DNA from: Chitinispirillales bacterium
Lineage (GTDB): Bacteria; Fibrobacterota; Chitinivibrionia; Chitinivibrionales; Chitinispirillaceae
Direction of reading: 5' to 3'
DNA length: 64,000 nt
Assembly: GCA_031254105.1 (NCBI GenBank)
Contig: JAIRVB010000046.1
Coordinates: 45,814 to 109,813, forward strand
Made by a program: the position numbers and the translations under genes. Shown here one piece after another: positions 26,159 to 35,164 of this stretch. The first letter of the stretch is position 1; each line of letters starts with the position of its first letter. Under the pieces are notes generated by a model. It ran no database searches, was not told where the DNA came from, and was given only the letters and a program-made list of their open reading frames with translations.

Positions 26159-27353
26159 AATAATGGAGCGACTTTTAAGCGAGCATACATTCGATATACG
26201 AGTATCAGGAAATGGACGATGGATAGACCAAAAATGTGCGTTAGATGCTGTATGTTTTGTTGCAGACTGCATTGTTACCTATATTCAGGATGGCGGCAAA
26301 CAGCCTTTTCAATCACTAGATATTTGGCATTCCGAATATGCAAAAAAGAATGTGCAACACATCTTTGGAAAACCTGACCCAACAATCAAATCTACTCTTG
26401 ATGAGTATAATAAATTTTACAGACAGCCAATGAAAATGCTCGCCGCAGCAGGTGTTCTTCATGAAAAAGGAAAAAATCCTATTCAGTTTAGCATAGCCCA
26501 GATGGAACTATTGGAATACATAGCTCAAAGGGAAAGAAACTCGTTTGACTTTTTATGTCTTTACATTGAAAAAACGCTAAAAGATAGTGGATTGTGGTTT
26601 TCTTTTGAAACATTCTTTGAGCTAGAAACCCAAGATGCCCTGACTGATTTGAAAAAGAAATTTTCTGACTTTTGTATCAGGTACACGCCTATAAATACAT
26701 ATGTTGAATCCAATAGAATATTTATTAAGGTGTTAAACCCTCTCGCCTGTAAATATAAAAGGCATGGAACAGAACGAGGAAGATTATCAAAGCTTATAAT
26801 AACCTATGACAAAATAATGTATAACCAAACAAATTGGCGAGATGACCATGTAGGAAAAAATAAGAATATCGCACGTAGTGATTATATTGCGTCTCCAGTT
26901 AATGATGATATGTACGAATATAGAGTAAGACGAGCAGAAAAATACTTACGCCAATTCAATGCTAAGTATAATGCTTCACGGTCTGAAGTGGTTGATAACT
27001 TATCACGCAGGAGCAAGGCAACGCATATTCACCATATTTTCCCACGTAGCCAATTTAGAGAAATTGCGGATTTTATTGAAAACCTTATCGCATTAACAAG
27101 TGGACAGCATTTGCAAAAAGCTCATCCGGACGGTAATACATCAATAATCAATAAAGAGTATCAGTATGTATGTCTTGTTTCCAAAACAAACAGCATTAAA
27201 CGGAACTTGGTAGAGAATCATGGCGAAACCATACTCTATAAATATGAGGATTTCATGTATGTTCTTGATGTAGGACTTAGCACGGATTACTTTTCCAGTT
27301 TGCATGAACATGATTTCAATTCGGTATTAACAGGAATAGACAAATACTATTAA
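26148..27353 (+). CDS. HNH (beta-beta-alpha-Me) restriction endonuclease, partner of the fused methyltransferase
   Basis: 401 residues. The HNH core lies at residues ~293-325: THIHHIFPRSQF with a His pair at 295-296, then ENLIALTSGQH with Asn312 and His321. That fits metal-dependent nicking by the beta-beta-alpha-Me fold. The N-terminal ~280 residues have no recognised domain and probably read the DNA site. The start overlaps the methyltransferase stop (ATGACTGTTAA), so expression of the cutter is tied to translation of the protective enzyme. Cognate cleavage is inferred from this arrangement. The 220 bp after it hold no gene. Confidence 0.75.
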   Translation: MTVKIMERLLSEHTFDIRVSGNGRWIDQKCALDAVCFVADCIVTYIQDGGKQPFQSLDIWHSEYAKKNVQHIFGKPDPTIKSTLDEYNKFYRQPMKMLAAAGVLHEKGKNPIQFSIAQMELLEYIAQRERNSFDFLCLYIEKTLKDSGLWFSFETFFELETQDALTDLKKKFSDFCIRYTPINTYVESNRIFIKVLNPLACKYKRHGTERGRLSKLIITYDKIMYNQTNWRDDHVGKNKNIARSDYIASPVNDDMYEYRVRRAEKYLRQFNAKYNASRSEVVDNLSRRSKATHIHHIFPRSQFREIADFIENLIALTSGQHLQKAHPDGNTSIINKEYQYVCLVSKTNSIKRNLVENHGETILYKYEDFMYVLDVGLSTDYFSSLHEHDFNSVLTGIDKYY

Positions 27354-27574
27354 CAAAATGTGTTTTAGATACATCTACAGGCAGGGATTAACACCTGCGC
27401 TTATTTCTTTACACACTCTTGTTACCCCTCCCCCATCTTTTTTAGAATTAACAGAAGCAGTTATAAAAGTCCCAATTGTGCAGAAAATTTAATGGAGCGG
27501 TGAAAAAGCCCTTGACTTACTGATGACGAGAAAACGAACCTGTATAATGAAAACTACAAGTGAGTCAAAAACCA

Positions 27575-28720
27575 TTATGGCGTTCTTTCCACTACCCGAA
27601 CAAACCGCCGTATAATACCATCTTTTATTTTCATCTTATCAGAAACAACCAAATAAACTCCCTCTCCAATCACCACTCCGGAAATCCCCACCTCATCAAA
27701 CGGTTCCTCATAAACTAAAAACTCAACAGAAACCACCGGAAGCAAATCCGGAATATGAAAAAGTCCCGGAAGCGCGTAATCAGACAAAGGCCCATTCAGA
27801 AAAAAATTCTTAAACAACGGATCCGGAACAACCGTCAGTCCATTTTCAAGTTTACAAAGTATACGCAGATACATAGGCCCGCTTGCGTTTACAAAAAACC
27901 GGTAACTCTCATTTTTAAAGATTGAGTCAGCCCCAGCGCCGCTCCACACATCAAAAGCCATTTTTCTCTCCGTACCTGAAGCGTCCTTAAACAGCTTCTC
28001 ATCCAACCTGAGTTTTGCATAAAGCTGTTCCATTAAAGACAACACAGCGATATGCGCTTCCTTCTGAGCGTAAGGTTCTAATGTAAACAGTTCCAGAAGA
28101 AGGCCGTCACGCTTGAGATCTTCAAGATGAGGAGCCGCAAGCTCATATGTTTTGGCCGCCTGCCCAAGCTCACCGCTGTTAATAAACGACTCAATCATTA
28201 CGGCATGCGTTCCAACAATCTCCGATAACGCAGACAAACGCGAACGAATCAACATTATCTGTTTCTCACGGTCGATCCACACAAGTACATGCACATTTTT
28301 GGTTTTTTTATCATAAAAAAATTCTGTCCTCAGATTTTGAAGCTCAAGAGTCCCTTCGCTTAAAACGGTATTTGAGAGTTCTTCTATAACGCGTTCACGC
28401 GAGTAACTATACAAGTAAGAAGATTCCATTCTGCTGCGTACTGTAAATGTGCTCTTCAAAGATGATATGAGCATTGCGCAGGCATTCTCCCGGGCAGACA
28501 GAACCGCCTTACCCATATTTTTAGGATTTTCCACATGACAAACAGCATATCCCGTGATGAAACGTGGATACGAAAAATATTCCGACCTCCCTAACCCCTG
28601 CACCCAGGAGGGAGTTTCTTTGGCATGAATATGGAAAAACAATGCGGAAATAATAATGCAGAACGCAGAAATTAAAAACACAGAACTTACTGTTCCCATC
28701 TCAACCGGCTTATTCATCAC
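27575..28720 (-). CDS. Secreted LPP20-like domain protein
   Basis: 381 residues. The signal/anchor segment SVFLISAFCIIISALFF is followed by WVQGLGRSEYFSYPRFITGYAV and an alanine-rich helix NMGKAVLSARENACAMLISSL. This is the pattern of LPP20-like domains (roughly residues 45-175), with VHVLVWIDREKQ closing the sheet. The C-terminal ~200 residues are helical then beta-rich, and unrecognised. It is the third gene of a probable operon with a WD40 lipoprotein and an LPP20 lipoprotein. The hydrophobic core of the signal is encoded by a copy of a short dispersed repeat (28642-28679). Confidence 0.6.
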   Translation of the reverse strand: MMNKPVEMGTVSSVFLISAFCIIISALFFHIHAKETPSWVQGLGRSEYFSYPRFITGYAVCHVENPKNMGKAVLSARENACAMLISSLKSTFTVRSRMESSYLYSYSRERVIEELSNTVLSEGTLELQNLRTEFFYDKKTKNVHVLVWIDREKQIMLIRSRLSALSEIVGTHAVMIESFINSGELGQAAKTYELAAPHLEDLKRDGLLLELFTLEPYAQKEAHIAVLSLMEQLYAKLRLDEKLFKDASGTERKMAFDVWSGAGADSIFKNESYRFFVNASGPMYLRILCKLENGLTVVPDPLFKNFFLNGPLSDYALPGLFHIPDLLPVVSVEFLVYEEPFDEVGISGVVIGEGVYLVVSDKMKIKDGIIRRFVRVVERTP

Positions 28721-28799
28721 GGCAAAACCAGTTTTTTATCCAGCTGTTTGACAATGTAAAAGGGTTTTATTTTTGCGTTCTGCATTATTATTTCCGCAT
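28642..28799. repeat. Inverted pair of short dispersed repeats
   Basis: 28642-28679 and 28765-28799 carry the same ~35 bp unit in opposite orientation (plus-strand core GCGGAAATAATAATGCAG in the first). They could form a long hairpin across the gap between two genes. The first copy lies inside the 5' coding region of the LPP20-like gene. The second abuts the stop of the WD40 gene. Confidence 0.6.
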
Positions 28800-28800
28800 T

Positions 28801-30144
28801 TTACCTTTTATCTTCCGCCTTGTTCTTCCTGTAAACAATTACCGCCACAGAAGCCCGTTGACCGGAAACCGTGCGGCACCATAGTACGATTCTATTTCTT
28901 CCATTTACTAATGGTACTAAAATCCGTCTTCTTGATTCCTGATATTCAAAGATGACGTCGGTGAAAACCGCGGGTTTTCTGACTCCATTCACATAAAGTT
29001 CAAAGTCAAGCAGCTTATCAGTCTCCTTAAGTTGTAAAGTTACAGGTATTACGCTATCTGAAACCGTAGAGTTGGAGATTGGAGCGGTTACTTCTATTGA
29101 AAATTTTTTGAGACTGTGTTTGGAAAGTTTTTTGATTTGATAAATAACGCGGCCCAGAGAATCAAACCTTCCCCAGTCTCCCTCGAGTCCGGCAAAGACA
29201 ATTGATCCATCTGTCAAAACTTTTATGTCAAGGATGCCGGAACGGTCTAATACCGTCTCTTTAAAGCGGCCCCCATTAAACAGCTCCCATTTGAAAAGAA
29301 CTGTTTGCACCTGTCCATAAACGCGGCCAAACGTTCCGGTCACCCCTTTGTCCTGAGGCATCCAATCAACCAGAACTGTTCCGCATCTGTTTGCGTCAAC
29401 AAACTGCAGTTCACGTACGGTAACCAGAGATGGCAGAGCAAGAACCGCGACTCCGCCGGGACGTTCAAAACCAACAGCCGCAAGAGTTCCGTCAGCGCAA
29501 ACAGAGACGCTTGACAACACTCTATGCTTTCCGATGTGACGGCTTTTGAGCAGACGCAGATCATTTGAATAGAGCCGCACTACCCCTTGTGAATCGGCGC
29601 TGACAAGGAGACCGTCTTTAGAGAAAGCGATAGAATAAACAGGTGAGGAGTGAGGCTGCAGAGAGGAGAGCGGTGAGCCTGTGCGTCCGTCAAAAATTCT
29701 TACTCCGCCGCGCTTCAGCGCGGCCGCGAGCGTTTTACCGTCCGCGCTGAATTTAAGATCAAGCACGGGAGATTCCGCAATAGTTATACTTTTTATCAAT
29801 TTACCGGAAGCGGTGTTAAACAGGTAAAGCGAATAGGAGACGCCGGAAGATGAGCTTGACCAGCCTGCCGCCGCTGCCCTTTGTCCATCCGGACTCAGCG
29901 CGCAGGAAAACAGCTGCCCGTTTTGGCTCTCCGGTATTGAAAATTTTTTAATGAGATTACCGGATGAAAGGTCCCAGAGTTTAAGAGTATTGTCAAATGA
30001 GCAGCTCAGCACGCGCTTGCCGTTTGAGCTCTTTGAGATCCGCCCTACGGCAGCGCTGTGCCAGCTTTCAGAGGGGCAGGCGGGTAAAAAAAACAGTGTA
30101 ATAAGAATTAAGCTTAGCCGCTGAAATCTGCCTGTCATAACCAC
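28801..30144 (-). CDS. WD40-repeat predicted lipoprotein
   Basis: 447 residues. The N-terminal hydrophobic stretch ends in FLPACPSES, a likely lipobox cysteine. Residues ~30-330 form WD40 blades, with clear examples at VLSCSFDNTLKLWDLSSGNLIKKF and LDLKFSADGKTLAAALKRGGVRIFDGRTG. A beta-rich tail (residues ~350-440, VTAPISNSTVSDSVIPVTLQL) resembles an Ig-like domain. It is probably a periplasm-facing interaction platform. It lies between two LPP20-like genes on the same strand. No catalytic motif is visible. Confidence 0.75.
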   Translation of the reverse strand: MVMTGRFQRLSLILITLFFLPACPSESWHSAAVGRISKSSNGKRVLSCSFDNTLKLWDLSSGNLIKKFSIPESQNGQLFSCALSPDGQRAAAAGWSSSSSGVSYSLYLFNTASGKLIKSITIAESPVLDLKFSADGKTLAAALKRGGVRIFDGRTGSPLSSLQPHSSPVYSIAFSKDGLLVSADSQGVVRLYSNDLRLLKSRHIGKHRVLSSVSVCADGTLAAVGFERPGGVAVLALPSLVTVRELQFVDANRCGTVLVDWMPQDKGVTGTFGRVYGQVQTVLFKWELFNGGRFKETVLDRSGILDIKVLTDGSIVFAGLEGDWGRFDSLGRVIYQIKKLSKHSLKKFSIEVTAPISNSTVSDSVIPVTLQLKETDKLLDFELYVNGVRKPAVFTDVIFEYQESRRRILVPLVNGRNRIVLWCRTVSGQRASVAVIVYRKNKAEDKR

Positions 30145-30180
30145 CTGACACTTTTGTATAGCTTTTAAGCGTGAACCGCG

Positions 30181-30741
30181 TTACTGGCTTTCGAGTTCGC
30201 CGTTGCGCCTTTTCTCCTGTTCGACTCTGTTCTCAAGCTCCCTGTATGCTTTGGACGCGCGTACAGATGTGTAAGCTCTAAACCTTTCGTCAAGCAACAC
30301 TTTCATCTCTTCCGCAGAAACAGCCACAAGTACCTTTGCGATATAGTGACCATCATTATCACGTGTCACCATAGACTTGACAATCCGCGATCCCCTTAAC
30401 TCAATAGCCGTAAAAATTTCCATTACCTGTGTATACTCTCCGCCGGCCCGTTCTCCGACCGACTCCTGATAGTCTTTTTGAAACGCGCTTATCTGCGCTC
30501 TGAACTGCCGCGCGATCTCAGCCCTTGCCTGCATTGAGGCTTTGTTTATGGCTGCCATCTCATCGCCGGAGCGTGATGTTCCCACCGCGTAGAGCCCATT
30601 CTCAAGTTTATCTTTTATTATCTGCTGTATCTCAACAGGGATGCTGTCGCGGTATTTTGCTTGTCCCCCCATTTTTGAATTGCAACCGGTAAACATAGCG
30701 GTTGTTATAGCCAGTATTGTTAATACCCTCCAAAGAACCAT
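30181..30741 (-). CDS. LPP20 family lipoprotein
   Basis: 186 residues. A short signal with lipobox-like AMFTGC is followed by the LPP20 domain. The LENGLYAVGTSRSGDEM strand, the INKASMQARAEIARQF helix and the strand HYIAKVLVAVSAEEM are characteristic. The charged C-terminal helix is EQEKRRNGELES. AAGGAGG lies just upstream of the ATG at 30741. LPP20-type proteins are outer-membrane-associated lipoproteins, first known from Helicobacter. It heads the operon with the WD40 and second LPP20-like genes. Confidence 0.8.
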   Translation of the reverse strand: MVLWRVLTILAITTAMFTGCNSKMGGQAKYRDSIPVEIQQIIKDKLENGLYAVGTSRSGDEMAAINKASMQARAEIARQFRAQISAFQKDYQESVGERAGGEYTQVMEIFTAIELRGSRIVKSMVTRDNDGHYIAKVLVAVSAEEMKVLLDERFRAYTSVRASKAYRELENRVEQEKRRNGELESQ

Positions 30742-30990
30742 ATCTCCTCCTTAGCTGTCTTAGCTTTATACGCTCCTGCGCGGCTTGCGCCGCAATGGGT
30801 GAACCGTCACATCTCCTTCTTCTGATAAATAATGCAAAGAGAAAGCCAGAGGGCGTTACGCGCAACGCCAGTACGGATATTTTCTTTGCTATCATATGCA
30901 ATGGGTTCACCTTGCTGGAATCCATGTATGGGTATTGTGCGCAGCGTCCTTTCCCATTCCTTTCTGGCACTTTATTTGCGAAATTAGCAA

Positions 30991-31902
30991 ATGATGAAAT
31001 TCCTGTCCAGCAAAATATCATGGATAAAAAAACAGACAGAACCGCTTCAGGATGCGCTCAGCCATTATGCCAGCGTCAACGCGTCTACGCTTGCGGCAGC
31101 GCTCTCCTATAATACGCTGTTTTCTCTTGCGCCGCTGTTTGTAATCGCTGTGGCTATTGTGGGTTTTGTTTACGGCAAGGAGGTTGCGGAAGGGCGCATT
31201 ATAGACCAGTTAAGCGATTACATAGGACCGCGCACCGCGGAATTTTTACGGCAAGTAATAACTAAGACTTTTAATCCGGCCTCAGGAATTGTGGCCACTG
31301 CCATAAGCGGCGCAATCCTCATCGGCGGAGCATCCACCGCATTTTCTCAGCTAAGGCTTTCGCTCGGCATTATATGGAATGTAAAGCGAAAAAAAAAACT
31401 GCCTCTTGTACAATGGGTTAAAATGAACGTGTTTCCGTTTTTATTAGTTATAATGTCCGGATTTGTACTTTTAGCCAGCATGATAGTAAGCAGCAGCATA
31501 ACTTTCATAGAAAACTATCTTAACAAGATTATACCGGTACCGCATGTTCTATGGCAGACAGCAAGCTTTTTGATAAACTTGGGTATTATCACCGGTATAT
31601 TCGCGCTGGTTTTTAAATTCGTATCAAACGCTTTCGTAGCGTGGATTCCTGTACTTTTAGGAGCGTTTTTTACAGCATCACTTTTTTCGGTACTAAGGAT
31701 TTTCCTGGTATTCTATTTCAGCCATGCCGCTCATCTGTCAGTTTACGGAGCGGCAGCCTCTCTCGTAATTCTGCTTTTGTGGTTAAACTATATTTTTCAG
31801 GTAATTTTCCTCGGCGCGGAATTTATCCGCGTCTACTCTATACGCAGCGGCAGACCTATCCGGCCTTCAGGCTACAGCAGTTTTACCGACGCACGCGATT
31901 AA
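30991..31902 (+). CDS. YihY/BrkB family inner-membrane protein
   Basis: 303 residues with about six transmembrane segments, including TLAAALSYNTLFSLAPLFVIAVAIVGF, FPFLLVIMSGFVLLASMIV and AASLVILLLWLNYIFQVIFLGAEF. These match the YihY/BrkB family, once misnamed RNase BN. The conserved ALSYNTLFSLAPL start and the LNYIFQVIFLGAE end are intact. The transported substrate or function is not known. The gene is monocistronic and its start has no clear Shine-Dalgarno. The gap after it (31903-32171) contains only short AT-rich repeats. Confidence 0.88.
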   Translation: MMKFLSSKISWIKKQTEPLQDALSHYASVNASTLAAALSYNTLFSLAPLFVIAVAIVGFVYGKEVAEGRIIDQLSDYIGPRTAEFLRQVITKTFNPASGIVATAISGAILIGGASTAFSQLRLSLGIIWNVKRKKKLPLVQWVKMNVFPFLLVIMSGFVLLASMIVSSSITFIENYLNKIIPVPHVLWQTASFLINLGIITGIFALVFKFVSNAFVAWIPVLLGAFFTASLFSVLRIFLVFYFSHAAHLSVYGAAASLVILLLWLNYIFQVIFLGAEFIRVYSIRSGRPIRPSGYSSFTDARD

Positions 31903-32171
31903 CAAAGAGCATACTAAGACAAATAATAATGTAAAACGCGGAATGCGAAAATAAAAACATCAAAATCCAATTATTTCTGCGTTCGGACATTTTATTTATG
32001 CGTTAAATTACACATATATATTTACATTGCACATCGAATTACGCGCAATGGTACATAGTTTGCGAATTTCAGTTAACAGGGAGCAAGTACGAAACAGCTG
32101 GCGTAAGCAGTACAATACTGTTCGGACTTTAAACTTAAAAGGCAAACAAAAGCGGATATAGGAAAACAGAT

Positions 32172-32348
32172 ATGCTTAAGTGGTCACTGCTTTTTTTAGT
32201 TTTAGCGGCAGCCGCCGTCATTATCAGACATACGGCAGCAATCACAACTAAAGCATATGAGGCAACCTATCCTCTCTTCTTTGTCTTTTTGGCGCTCTTT
32301 GCTGTTTTTTTCATTACCGGCCTGTTAATCAGGCCTCCAAGGATTTAA
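32172..32348 (+). CDS. DUF1328-like small membrane protein
   Basis: 58 residues, ATG at 32172 with AGGA nine bases upstream. Two hydrophobic segments (WSLLFLVLAAAAVII and PLFFVFLALFAVFFITGLLI) are separated by a short polar loop, the layout of DUF1328/YtjA-type proteins found widely in bacterial inner membranes. Function unknown. It is followed by another small gene, possibly in the same transcript. Confidence 0.65.
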   Translation: MLKWSLLFLVLAAAAVIIRHTAAITTKAYEATYPLFFVFLALFAVFFITGLLIRPPRI

Positions 32349-32424
32349 AAAATGCAGATAAATTCAGCCTTTCGATATTTTAAAAGATGTACTTTACAAA
32401 TCCACATTACTTACGGAGGAACTA

Positions 32425-32646
32425 ATGACAACAGTTAAAAGGGCGATTTTCTCTATCCTTCTGGCAACCATCATCTCCAAAGTGGCTGCGGTTCTAACAT
32501 TTAAGCATATCAGTTCATGCCATAAATGCTCCAAAAAGGCAAAGAGATTTCACAAAGATTTAAAAAAGTTGTTTAACTTTCGTAACAAATGCTTCAGGGG
32601 CCTTATGCAGAGAAAGGCGAGGCTGTTTGCGGATATGAGATCATAG
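32425..32646 (+). CDS. Small basic membrane-anchored protein, unknown function
   Basis: 73 residues with GGAGG upstream of the ATG. A short hydrophobic N-terminus (AIFSILLATIISKVAAVL) precedes a strongly basic segment containing a CHKC pair and two further basic stretches. No family is recognised. The start signal and codon pattern support it as a real gene. It may bind nucleic acid or an acidic envelope partner, but this is only a guess from charge. Confidence 0.45.
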   Translation: MTTVKRAIFSILLATIISKVAAVLTFKHISSCHKCSKKAKRFHKDLKKLFNFRNKCFRGLMQRKARLFADMRS

Positions 32647-32724
32647 TTTTATGCTACACGGTGGTTTTACTTCAATGGCGCGCCTTTACGGGAGCGCTTT
32701 TAATATGAAAGGAGATACATAATC

Positions 32725-33351
32725 ATGCGGCGATACAGTTCTTTTTTTCTGGTACTTCTGATTTTACTTATGGCAAGCAGTAGCGTTAACGCCCAGCAGG
32801 TAAGATTCAGCATTGACGGAGGCACATCAAAACCAGTTGGAGAAAATCAGGAGATGCTTCACTGGGGATTTTCTGTTGGGGGCAGTGTTTTCTTTAACAT
32901 CATCGGCAGCCTGTGGCTTGGGGGACGCATCGCATACGACCGCTGGGGCTTTGACGAAGCTGAACTTTTAGAGCGCGTTACCCGTCTTAACATAATTGAC
33001 CCTCAAAAGCACAGCGATGCGGGAGAAGCGCTTGAAGTCGTTCCCGCTGTGCGCCTCATGTCAAATTACCCTGTTTCTCCCATAAACTTTTTCCTGCATG
33101 GCGGAGCTGGAATTTACGTGCTCAACCTTGAAACAAAGATCAGCGGATTTCGGGGTACCGAGGAGGTCACGGATATTTTCGGAAGCGATATGATGCGTTT
33201 CGGCATGCAGCTTGGCGGCGGAATTATTCTTGGCTCCCCAACATTTCTCTCCATAGAACTTTTCCCCCTGTACCATCTGGTCTTTAACGGAAACAACGGC
33301 GGCCCGTTTCAGTTCTTTTCAATCAATCTGGGAGTAGGGTTAGGAATTTAG
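32725..33351 (+). CDS. Outer-membrane beta-barrel protein
   Basis: 208 residues with AAAGGAGA before the ATG and a signal peptide ending SSVNA. The mature part alternates hydrophobic and polar residues in strands, such as FSVGGSVFFNIIGSLWLGGRIAYDRW, FGMQLGGGIILG and the terminal FFSINLGVGLGI. It fits a small eight-strand-type barrel. The exact role is unknown. It is followed by a large inverted repeat acting as a terminator toward the converging gene. Confidence 0.7.
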   Translation: MRRYSSFFLVLLILLMASSSVNAQQVRFSIDGGTSKPVGENQEMLHWGFSVGGSVFFNIIGSLWLGGRIAYDRWGFDEAELLERVTRLNIIDPQKHSDAGEALEVVPAVRLMSNYPVSPINFFLHGGAGIYVLNLETKISGFRGTEEVTDIFGSDMMRFGMQLGGGIILGSPTFLSIELFPLYHLVFNGNNGGPFQFFSINLGVGLGI

Positions 33352-33356
33352 GAAAG

Positions 33357-33475
33357 CAATGTACAATGTATAATGTACAAATTACAAATAAGAGAGAGGG
33401 ATGCGGGCGGACAATGTCCGCCCTTGTCTCTTTCATTGCTTTATTTGTACATTGTACATTATACATTGTGATTTG
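33357..33475. terminator. Large nested inverted repeat between converging genes
   Basis: Outer arms built of TACATTGTACATTATACATTG-type sequence (about 33357-33385 and 33450-33475) flank a GGGCGGACA/TGTCCGCCC hairpin (33405-33413 and 33415-33423). It lies exactly between the OM-barrel stop and the stop of the opposite gene, so a bidirectional terminator is likely. The outer unit also occurs singly near 1812-1835. Confidence 0.6.
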
Positions 33476-33486
33476 CCTTTTCCGCG

Positions 33487-34614
33487 TTAGTAATACTGTG
33501 ATATAAAGTGCCGCGCCTTTTTGCGCAGTTTTGCTTTTAAAGCCTCCTGCATGTAACCTTCAAGCTCCTTTACCCTGTGAGCCGAACTGTGCTCCATAAG
33601 CGCTCTTTTACGAGCCCGCTCTCCTATTTCACGCCGTTTCTCTTCAGGAATCTCTGTCAGATATTTTTGGGTATTTTCCGCGCAGGAACTCAAAAGTATC
33701 TCCTCCCCAAAAATAAAGAAATTACTGAGACCCTCCCAGTAATCGCTGATAATCGGCACACCGCAGGCCGCTGCCTCAAAAAGCCTTATGCTTGGAGCAT
33801 AGCCCGCATCCGCCATTTTTTCTTTTGTCAAATTAAGCGTAAAGCGCTGCGAACAGTAAAATTCTCTATGGCGCGCGGGAGCCAGATGGTCTATCCTTTT
33901 GATATTGGATGGCCATCTGATCTCGCGAGGATACTGCGCCCCAGCGACCGCAAAGCGTCCCAGCGGCATCTTTCTGGCCGTTTCAAACATTAGAGACTCA
34001 AGCGATTCCTGTCTGTCAGAAGTATACGTCCCCATGTACCCCAAATCGTAAATATGGCCGTCCCTCTCCTCTGGATAATAGTGTAAAGTATCAACAGAAC
34101 AGTAAAGCGGGCGGGCCATCGGCGAACCGTGCACACTTTCAAGTAAATCTAATGTGGGGCCGCCGGTAAATGAGAGGTAAAGGTCATAGAGCGGTATAAG
34201 ATTGGGAGAAAGATGCTCATAATCTTTGTCCTCAAGCTTACTTAATGTTACAGGGGTGTCTATATCATAAAAGGCAGTTAAACCGTTCGCCGTTTGACTG
34301 ACCCATTCACCCACGGCGGCTCCTTCAACGACAGAAGAGCCAATAATAACAAGTTGCGCGTTTTTCACTGCTTTGCCGTATTTTCTCTTAAGCTCCCTTA
34401 ATGAAGTATAGCTTTCCGTTCTGCCGCAAGCATGTTTTTCAAGATCCCGGCATCCTGCGTAGCGGGGATTGTTTCTCTCAAGAAAAAGGACATTGTAGCC
34501 GCTTTTTGCAAGCTGCCCAATAAGCCCCCGGTAGGTGGTCGCGTGTCCGTTACCCCAGGAGGAAGTGATCGTTAATCCAAGTACAACTATATCATACTTC
34601 GCACCTCCCCACAC
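33487..34614 (-). CDS. CgeB-like glycosyltransferase
   Basis: 375 residues from a GTG with a GGGAGAGGGG-type ribosome-binding site. The N-terminal Rossmann part begins YDIVVLGLTITSSWGNGHATTYRG. The C-terminal part has RFTLNLTKEKMADAGYAPSIRLFEAAACGVPIISDYWEGL, characteristic of the CgeB/glycosyl transferase family 1_2 proteins used in maturation of spores or surface glycans. The donor and acceptor are unknown. It follows a small gene of unknown function by 19 bp on the same strand, likely co-transcribed. Confidence 0.7.
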   Translation of the reverse strand: MWGGAKYDIVVLGLTITSSWGNGHATTYRGLIGQLAKSGYNVLFLERNNPRYAGCRDLEKHACGRTESYTSLRELKRKYGKAVKNAQLVIIGSSVVEGAAVGEWVSQTANGLTAFYDIDTPVTLSKLEDKDYEHLSPNLIPLYDLYLSFTGGPTLDLLESVHGSPMARPLYCSVDTLHYYPEERDGHIYDLGYMGTYTSDRQESLESLMFETARKMPLGRFAVAGAQYPREIRWPSNIKRIDHLAPARHREFYCSQRFTLNLTKEKMADAGYAPSIRLFEAAACGVPIISDYWEGLSNFFIFGEEILLSSCAENTQKYLTEIPEEKRREIGERARKRALMEHSSAHRVKELEGYMQEALKAKLRKKARHFISQYY

Positions 34615-34632
34615 AAAAAACGCCCCTCTCCC

Positions 34633-34920
34633 TTATTCACCGTTCCTTGAAATAAATTTAAAAAACGTGCTGAGAGAACCGCTCTCCGTGCACTCTTCAT
34701 ACATAAAAGCAAGATGCGCCTGATCAAACTTTGTAAAAAACTGATCCCAGCTGATCACCTCCATATCTTCAGAGGGCTGTCCGGGGAAACGGATTCGCAA
34801 TACGCCTGCCTCCTGAACAGCCATCTTGCTGTTCTCTACGCCTGCGGGAGCGCCGCCTCTCTCCTCAACCCATTTTTTTATAACCTGATGATCTATGGTC
34901 ATTCTTGGCTGCTGCGTCAT
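34633..34920 (-). CDS. Small protein of the type often mislabelled 'glucan branching enzyme'
   Basis: 95 residues starting at MTQQPRMTIDHQVIKKWVEE, with AGGAG upstream. The longer frame to 35112 is not supported. The pattern ITxDHxxIxxWxExRGGxPA, then LRIRFPG and EVISWDQFFTKFDQAHLAFMYEE, recurs in small bacterial proteins frequently annotated as branching enzymes because of weak similarity. No catalytic domain is present. Function unknown. Confidence 0.6.
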   Translation of the reverse strand: MTQQPRMTIDHQVIKKWVEERGGAPAGVENSKMAVQEAGVLRIRFPGQPSEDMEVISWDQFFTKFDQAHLAFMYEECTESGSLSTFFKFISRNGE

Positions 34921-35164
34921 ATAGCTTCTCCTTTTAATTAGTGTTTTCAAAGGCATAAACGGTTTTCTGTAATTCAGCAAAACCCATACCATGTTCAAAA
35001 GAACGCACTCAACGCTAAAGCATGGAAACCATCCTTTTTCTGATGCTGATCTGCAAAGCCGTATGCAAAACCTTCTCAATTTAGGAAACTGCTTCCGCAG
35101 CGGATGGCTCAAACATTGCTATTAATAACTGACCCATTTTTTAACGTTAATAAAGGAGCGTTCT

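Noticed and set aside
27500..27575. TTGACTTAC/GTGAGTCAA inverted pair and a TATAAT-like word after the HNH gene
   Set aside because: Spacing between the boxes does not fit a promoter (about 25 nt), and no gene begins on that strand.
34930..35110. Possible fourth copy of the dispersed repeat (minus-strand CCATGCTTTAGCG)
   Set aside because: Only a short block matches. The pairing with a later GTTGAAAC block is absent, so it may be chance or a strongly decayed copy.
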